From Bacillota bacterium (GTDB lineage: Bacteria; Bacillota; Clostridia; Christensenellales; CAG-138), in contig JAFABA010000122.1 in assembly GCA_023426265.1 (NCBI GenBank), positions 1 through 38,315 on the forward strand: 38,315 bases of DNA. Direction: 5' to 3'. The translations under genes and the position numbers were made by a program. Positions 34,243 to 38,315 of this stretch are shown in pieces (position 1 is the stretch's first letter; the number at the start of each line of letters is the position of its first letter). The notes beneath the pieces were generated by a model. The model searched no databases, was not told where the DNA came from, and worked only from the letters and a program-made list of their open reading frames with translations.

Positions 34243-35436
34243 ATGCGAGATGTTTACATCGCAGCGCCCTGCCGCACAGGCGTGGGCAGCTTTGGCGGGA
34301 CGCTTGGTGCAACGCCCGCAAGCGTGTTGGGCACCGCGGTCATCCGCGATGCGCTGTCAAGAGCGAAAGTAAGCCCATCCGATGTGGACCAGGTGCTGCT
34401 GGGCAATGTGCTGCAGGCGGGGCAGGGACAGAACCCCGCGCGGCAGGCCGCCCTGGGCGCGGGCATTCCCGTTGAGGTACCGGCGATGACGCTCAACAAG
34501 GTGTGCGGGTCCGGGCTTACGGCCGTATCGCTTGCGGCGGCGCTCATACGCGCGGGCGAGGCGGAGTGCATCATAGCGGGCGGTATGGAGAACATGTCTC
34601 TTGCGCCGTATTACCTCCCGCAGCTGCGCAAGGGTGCGCGCATGGGCGACGTGAAGGTCGTGGACGGCATGGTGCAGGACGGCCTGTGGGACGTGTTCGC
34701 GAATTACCACATGGGCATCACGGCGGAAAACGTCGCTGAAAAATACGGCGTCAGCCGCGCGGAACAGGACGGTTTTGCGTATCTCTCCCAGCAGAAGGCG
34801 GCAAAAGCGGCCAATGCCGGCCGCTTTGAGGCGGAAATCACGCCCGTCGAGATCCCCGGCAAAAAAGGCGCCGTTACCGTATTCAGGAGCGACGAATATA
34901 TCCGCATGGACGCGTCGCGGGAGAAGATGGCAAGCTTATCCCCCGCATTTAAACCAAATGGCACGGTAACGGCGGCAAATGCGTCCGGCATCAACGACGG
35001 CGCGGCGGCCATGCTGGTGGTATCCGGGGATTTCCTGCGCGAAAAGGACATAGTGCCCATGGCAAAATACGTCGCGGGCGCGTCCTGCGGCGTGGAGCCT
35101 TCCCTTATGGGGATGGGGCCTGTGCCGAGCGTACAAAAGCTGCTGCAAAAAGCGGGATTGCAGGTATCCGATATCGATCTGTTCGAGGTGAACGAGGCGT
35201 TCGCGTCGCAGTCCATCGCGGTATGCAGGGAACTCAGGTTGGATATGGCGCGCGTAAACGTCAACGGCGGCGCAATCGCCATCGGCCATCCCATCGGCGC
35301 GTCGGGCGCGCGCATTACGGTATCGTTGCTGCATGAAATGAAGATGCGTGCCGAAAGGTATGGCGTTTCCACCCTGTGCATAGGCGGCGGCATGGGCGAA
35401 GCGGCGCTGTTCGAAAGGGACGCAATCTGCCGGTAA
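34243..35436 (+). CDS. Acetyl-CoA acetyltransferase (thiolase)
   Basis: A 397-residue thiolase II. The catalytic residues are Cys88 (NKVCGSG), His349 (GHPIGASGAR) and Cys379 (CIGGGMG). It cleaves acetoacetyl-CoA to two acetyl-CoA in the oxidative branch, or condenses them in the synthetic direction. The start at 34243 follows GGGAGG and gives the standard N-terminus; the open frame from 34204 overlaps the CoA-transferase and adds non-homologous residues. Confidence 0.94.
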   Translation: MRDVYIAAPCRTGVGSFGGTLGATPASVLGTAVIRDALSRAKVSPSDVDQVLLGNVLQAGQGQNPARQAALGAGIPVEVPAMTLNKVCGSGLTAVSLAAALIRAGEAECIIAGGMENMSLAPYYLPQLRKGARMGDVKVVDGMVQDGLWDVFANYHMGITAENVAEKYGVSRAEQDGFAYLSQQKAAKAANAGRFEAEITPVEIPGKKGAVTVFRSDEYIRMDASREKMASLSPAFKPNGTVTAANASGINDGAAAMLVVSGDFLREKDIVPMAKYVAGASCGVEPSLMGMGPVPSVQKLLQKAGLQVSDIDLFEVNEAFASQSIAVCRELRLDMARVNVNGGAIAIGHPIGASGARITVSLLHEMKMRAERYGVSTLCIGGGMGEAALFERDAICR

Positions 35437-35446
35437 GGAGGAATAC

Positions 35447-36223
35447 ATGAACAATATTCTGCTGAAGTACGACCAATCCACCGCAATTCTCACCGTCAAC
35501 AGGCCTGCGAGCCTGAACGCGCTCAATCTTTCAACCATACGCGAGCTTAAAGAATGCGTTTCCGCTTTGCTTAATAAGGGCGGCATCCGCGCGTTCATCC
35601 TGACCGGCGCGGGGGAAAAGGCGTTTGTCGCGGGGGCGGATACCAAGGAGCTTGAAACGCTCGGCCCGGAGCAGGCAAAACAGCTTTCGGAGCTTGGCAG
35701 CCGCGTGTTCCAGAGCATACACACACTGCCGTTCCCTACGATTGCCGCGGTCAACGGCTACGCGCTGGGGGGCGGCTGCGAGTTGGCTTTGGCCTGTGAT
35801 ATCCGCATCGCGTCCGAAAAAGCGGTGTTCGGGCTGCCGGAAACCTCCATAGGCATATGCCCCGGCTGGGGCGGCACGCAAAGGCTCGCGCGCATCGTGG
35901 GCTATGCGCGGGCCGCGCAGATGGTATTCAGCGGCAATTCCGTAAAGGCGGACGAAGCGCTGCAAATAGGGCTGGTCAACCATGTAGTCCCGGCAGGGGA
36001 GCTGCTGGACTTTGCGGGGAAGCTTGCGACGAAAATCGCCATGAACGCGCCTTTGGGAACAGCGTATGCCAAGTCCGCCATGCAGGCGGGGCTGGACGTC
36101 AGTTTGGAAGAAGGTCTGCGCCTTGAGACGGAGCAGTTTGCAAAACTGTTTGAAACCGAGGATAAAACAAATGGCCTGCACGCGTTCAACAGTAGGGAAA
36201 AGTACAACTATAAAGGAAAGTGA
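35447..36223 (+). CDS. crt: Enoyl-CoA hydratase (crotonase)
   Basis: A 258-residue crotonase. The oxyanion-hole and catalytic region is intact: AFVAGADTKE, GGGCELALACD (Glu112) and GLPETSIGICPGWGGTQRL (Glu132), which correspond to the two catalytic Glu residues of rat enoyl-CoA hydratase. It converts crotonyl-CoA to 3-hydroxybutyryl-CoA and back. Ribosome site AAGGAGG. It ends 7 bases before the next gene. Confidence 0.93.
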   Translation: MNNILLKYDQSTAILTVNRPASLNALNLSTIRELKECVSALLNKGGIRAFILTGAGEKAFVAGADTKELETLGPEQAKQLSELGSRVFQSIHTLPFPTIAAVNGYALGGGCELALACDIRIASEKAVFGLPETSIGICPGWGGTQRLARIVGYARAAQMVFSGNSVKADEALQIGLVNHVVPAGELLDFAGKLATKIAMNAPLGTAYAKSAMQAGLDVSLEEGLRLETEQFAKLFETEDKTNGLHAFNSREKYNYKGK

Positions 36224-36230
36224 GGACGAT

Positions 36231-37079
36231 ATGCGGGACGAGAATATCTGTATCGTCGGCGCGGGCACGATGGGCTGGTCCATTGCGCAGACATTTGTGG
36301 AGGCCGGTTTTTTTGTAACGCTGTGTGACAGGGAACTGACCTTTGCAGAAGCGGGCCGCAGGAATATCGAAAAATCGCTGAGCAGGCTTGTGCAGAAGGG
36401 CAGACTGGGCGAAAAGGAAGCCAAAGAAGCGTATGCGCGTGTATCCGCCGGGCTCATTGAGGACGCCAAGGATTGCACGTTCGCTGTGGAGGCCGTATTT
36501 GAAAATTTGGAAGTAAAATGCGACGTGCTCAAAAAGCTGGAGAGCAGTTTGCCGGCGGGCGCCGTGTTTGCCAGCAACACTTCCTCGCTTTCCATTACGC
36601 AGCTTTCTAATTCCCTGCAAAACCCGGCGCGTTTTGCCGGCATGCATTTTTTCAACCCGCCTACCGTGATGAAGCTTGTGGAAATCATCGGCGGCGAGCA
36701 TACGGATGAGGCGACCATAGGCCGTATCGCCGATGTGACGGAACGGCTGGGCAAAGTGGCCGTCCGGGTAAAGGAAGGGCCGGGCTTTATCGTGAACCGC
36801 ATTTTGATCCCCATGATCAACGAGGCGGTCGGCATTTACAGCGAAGGCCTGGCCTCCAGGGAGGATATCGACAACGCAATGAAGTACGGCGCGAACCACC
36901 CCATAGGCCCGCTTGCGCTGGCCGATCTCGTGGGGCTCGATATCTGCCTTGCGATTATGGAGGTGCTTCACAGCGAGACCGGGGACCCGAAATACCGTCC
37001 GCATCCGTATTTAAAGAAGATGGTGCGCGCGGGCTACTTGGGCAAAAAGAGCAAAAAGGGGTTTTATAAATACGAATAA
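36231..37079 (+). CDS. hbd: 3-hydroxybutyryl-CoA dehydrogenase
   Basis: A 282-residue enzyme, the standard length for bacterial Hbd. The nucleotide loop is VGAGTMGWSIA near residue 9. The catalytic His139 lies in GMHFFNPP, followed by the partner Glu in MKLVEIIGG. GPGFIVNRIL and YGANHPIGPLALADLVGLD are the C-terminal family motifs. It links acetoacetyl-CoA and 3-hydroxybutyryl-CoA. I choose ATG 36231 (ribosome region AAAGTGAGGA) because the open frame from 36066 overlaps crotonase and gives a foreign N-terminus. Last gene of the operon. Confidence 0.95.
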   Translation: MRDENICIVGAGTMGWSIAQTFVEAGFFVTLCDRELTFAEAGRRNIEKSLSRLVQKGRLGEKEAKEAYARVSAGLIEDAKDCTFAVEAVFENLEVKCDVLKKLESSLPAGAVFASNTSSLSITQLSNSLQNPARFAGMHFFNPPTVMKLVEIIGGEHTDEATIGRIADVTERLGKVAVRVKEGPGFIVNRILIPMINEAVGIYSEGLASREDIDNAMKYGANHPIGPLALADLVGLDICLAIMEVLHSETGDPKYRPHPYLKKMVRAGYLGKKSKKGFYKYE

Positions 37080-37375
37080 AACGAGAACCACTAAAGTGAG
37101 AATTTTTGAGTATTAGAGGTAAATTGATACCTATAAAGTAATTGTAATAAGTTTTAACATTTCAGGTATCGTGATCATGTTGTGCCACATGATTTCATAC
37201 ACCATGACCGGTAGTTTTATATCGGAAGGCTACGCTCCAAAGAGCACAACGTCAAGGCATACTCCCTATTGTAAAAGAATAAGCGCAAATGCAAAATATC
37301 CGTCGATGCCCTGCATTCGTTTATAGTATTAAAAAGTATTTCGGGTCGCATCAGTAGTGCCATATCAATTCTTAA

Positions 37376-37399
37376 CGCCATCCTAAGGATGGCGGTTTT
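37376..37399 (+). terminator. Candidate terminator downstream of the 4-hydroxybutyrate operon
   Basis: CGCCATCCT (37376-37384) / AGGATGGCG (37386-37394) followed by GTTTTC. It is nearly 300 bases after the hbd stop. The gap 37080-37495 holds this hairpin and the one at 37454-37478, plus short AGGTATC-type inverted repeats, but no gene I can support. Confidence 0.5.
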
Positions 37400-37453
37400 C
37401 GTGCGCCAATTAGGAAATATTTGTTGAATTATATGAACTACATACTTTTAGAA

Positions 37454-37478
37454 GCCCCGCCGCACAAAGCGGTGGGGC
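37454..37478 (-). terminator. GC-rich hairpin downstream of the truncated PAPS-reductase gene
   Basis: GCCCCGCCGC / GCGGTGGGGC with a 5-base loop and one G-T wobble. On the minus strand it is followed by TTCT and lies 17 bases past the stop of the truncated gene, so it could be its terminator. The tail is weak. Confidence 0.5.
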
Positions 37479-37495
37479 ATATATGAAAGAACTGC

Positions 37496-37741
37496 TCATG
37501 CATGAAGGTACATGGGCAGATAGAGGTAGTATGAAATGACCTCCGGCGGATCAACCGAGGTCAGGTGGAAATGTGCTTCAAATTTTACCCCTGCTTCTTT
37601 GGCAAGGTGATAAATACATTGGCTGTCCTTACCGCCTGAAAAGGCAAGAAAATAGCCATCGGGTGGCTCAAATGCTTTGATACGCTCGACGGCTATTTGG
37701 ACCTTATCAATTACGCCGAACAGGGTTTGCTCCTGTAACAT
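37496..37741 (-). pseudogene. Truncated PAPS-reductase-family protein (N-terminal part only)
   Basis: An 81-residue reading frame starting at ATG 37741 (ribosome site GAAAGGAG, 37760-37753). It carries the PP-loop ATP-pyrophosphatase motif AFSGGKDSQCIYHLA and the following FHLTSVDPPEV segment of the PAPS-reductase family. Full-length members are roughly 250-300 residues; here family-like sequence stops near residue 69 and the frame ends 12 residues later. Members of this type are common in prophages and integrated elements of Clostridia. I infer a broken gene left by rearrangement. A frame extending further 5' runs through a terminator and is not the start. Confidence 0.7.
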
Positions 37742-37781
37742 ATATATCGTGACTCCTTTCTTGGTGTATGCGCCAAAAAAG

Positions 37782-37814
37782 AAAAAAGGGCGCGGTCTGA
37801 AAACCAACGCCCTT
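37782..37814 (-). terminator. Intrinsic terminator on the minus strand upstream of the truncated gene
   Basis: On the minus strand AAGGGCG and CGCCCTT form a stem with inner GG/CC pairing, followed by a T-rich run (TTTTTTCTTTTTT). It would stop transcription arriving from the right. The remaining sequence from 37815 to 38099 holds no gene I recognise, only an inverted repeat ATATAGCGGC/GCCGCTATAT (38023-38032, 38081-38090). Confidence 0.75.
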
Positions 37815-38099
37815 GCTTCTCTATAAAAAATAATCAGAAAAACAACTCTGTCATAATTGGGAAAATTCTTTGCGGCTGATGAAAAAGTTTTGAGAGGGAG
37901 AGTAAAAGAATACAATCAAGTCCCGGATGGGGTTCCTGAGCTTATGAAATGTCCAAAGTTCCCTCTGGGATGGCTTTGGCATAGGGGGCTCTATAAATAC
38001 AAGTGCTTTGCACGTCACGTCCATATAGCGGCCCAGATTGCAGGCCGTACTAGAATTCAGTAAACATCAATTTTGAATTAGCCGCTATATATCCATCAA

Positions 38100-38315
38100 T
38101 CACCCGGCGATAACATTCCTGCGCCTAAATCCAAGCAACCCTAAATATGTTAATACGGCAGAAATCACTATCATCACTATGAGCGTCGTTACTGATACCG
38201 GCAAACCGGGATATACCCTTGCAAACGGAGAAAGCAGGAAGAACAAATCGTTACTGACGATATGCATTTCCCACATAAATTCCAACACCAAAAGAGCGGC
38301 GAACACGCTCCATCC
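38100..38315 (-). CDS. ABC-2-type permease, C-terminal part (runs off the window)
   Basis: The last 71 residues of a minus-strand membrane protein whose reading frame is open to the window edge, so the start is outside. Two strongly hydrophobic segments (near FAALLVLEFMW and TTLIVMIVISAVLTYLGLLGF) flank the short extracellular-type loop NDLFFLLSPFARVYPG. The end is GFRRRNVIAG. This is the typical tail of ABC-2 export permeases, with a final helix followed by GFxRRD-like basic residues. The matching ATPase would lie beyond the window. The substrate cannot be told. Confidence 0.65.
   Translation of the reverse strand, partial: GWSVFAALLVLEFMWEMHIVSNDLFFLLSPFARVYPGLPVSVTTLIVMIVISAVLTYLGLLGFRRRNVIAG

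Noticed and set aside
36066..36230. N-terminal extension of 3-hydroxybutyryl-CoA dehydrogenase
   Set aside because: It overlaps crotonase in another frame, and the ATG at 36231 gives the exact family length with a good ribosome site.
35531..36835. 434-codon open frame on the minus strand across crotonase and hbd
   Set aside because: Antisense shadow of two well-identified genes, with low-complexity Ser-rich composition.
37126..37170. GATACCT/AGGTATC inverted repeat just after hbd
   Set aside because: A long loop and no T-run; not convincing as the operon terminator.
38023..38090. ATATAGCGGC/GCCGCTATAT inverted repeat, possible insertion-sequence ends
   Set aside because: Only 48 bases between the arms, no transposase and no target duplication seen; it may be a weak terminator for the minus-strand permease.
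1..38315. CRISPR arrays, rRNA, tRNA genes or known riboswitches
   Set aside because: I read for repeat-spacer patterns, cloverleaf-like segments and familiar riboswitch cores and found none. A covariance-model scan would be decisive.

Overview
The window looks like the chromosome of an anaerobic, fermentative Clostridia-type Firmicute. The signs are strong AAGGAGG-type ribosome sites, PTS and PRD regulation, oxygen-sensitive glycyl-radical and [4Fe-4S]/flavin enzymes, an electron-bifurcating Etf and a butyrate-type pathway. The gene style would suit a gut Christensenellales- or Oscillospirales-like lineage, but that placement is inference. No rRNA, tRNA or CRISPR array was seen.

Region 1 (about 1-3.3 kb) is a glycyl radical enzyme of dehydratase/lyase type with its radical-SAM activase, closed by a hairpin terminator. 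Region 2 (3.5-9.2 kb) holds an FGGY sugar kinase, a PRD/EIIB/EIIA regulator, a PTS EIIB, an ascorbate-type EIIC and an HPr-like protein. There is no stand-alone EIIA; the regulator carries an apparently intact EIIA domain. Region 3 (9.4-14.2 kb) is a complete ribose/galactose-type ABC importer (ATPase, two permeases, lipoprotein) ending in a terminator. Regions 1-3 may form one sugar or polyol island with an unidentified substrate.

Region 4 (14.5-26.9 kb) is visibly more AT-rich and reads as a self-contained second carbohydrate locus. It has a polyol-type Zn dehydrogenase with its own promoter and a hairpin over its ribosome site. Convergent to it are a TIM-barrel isomerase and a shikimate-dehydrogenase-like oxidoreductase on the minus strand. 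A LacI regulator comes next, then a plus-strand operon: a divergent RpiB-family isomerase, a metallo-beta-lactamase-fold hydrolase, a CMD-family protein, an ABC importer and a split transketolase. Four operators with TGTAA/TTACA arms tie these units to the LacI protein. The RpiB protein keeps the enediol cysteine but appears to lack the ring-opening His and the phosphate-binding Arg residues. There is no kinase. This suggests a pathway on an unphosphorylated, open-chain tetrose-like intermediate fed through the transketolase, similar in logic to the sulfoglycolytic transketolase route. This is the best candidate for an undescribed system here.

Region 5 (26.9-37.1 kb) is a tight ten-gene operon for 4-hydroxybutyrate fermentation: acyl-CoA dehydrogenase, EtfB, ferredoxin-fused EtfA, 4-hydroxybutyrate dehydrogenase, 4-hydroxybutyryl-CoA dehydratase (all cluster ligands visible), an unrecognised 83-residue Cys-rich protein, 4-hydroxybutyrate CoA-transferase, thiolase, crotonase and 3-hydroxybutyryl-CoA dehydrogenase. 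Together they take succinate semialdehyde/4-hydroxybutyrate to crotonyl-CoA, then to butyryl-CoA or acetyl-CoA.

Region 6 (37.1-38.3 kb) is degraded: several hairpins, a truncated PAPS-reductase-family gene of the sort found in prophages, and the C-terminal end of an ABC-2 permease running off the window.
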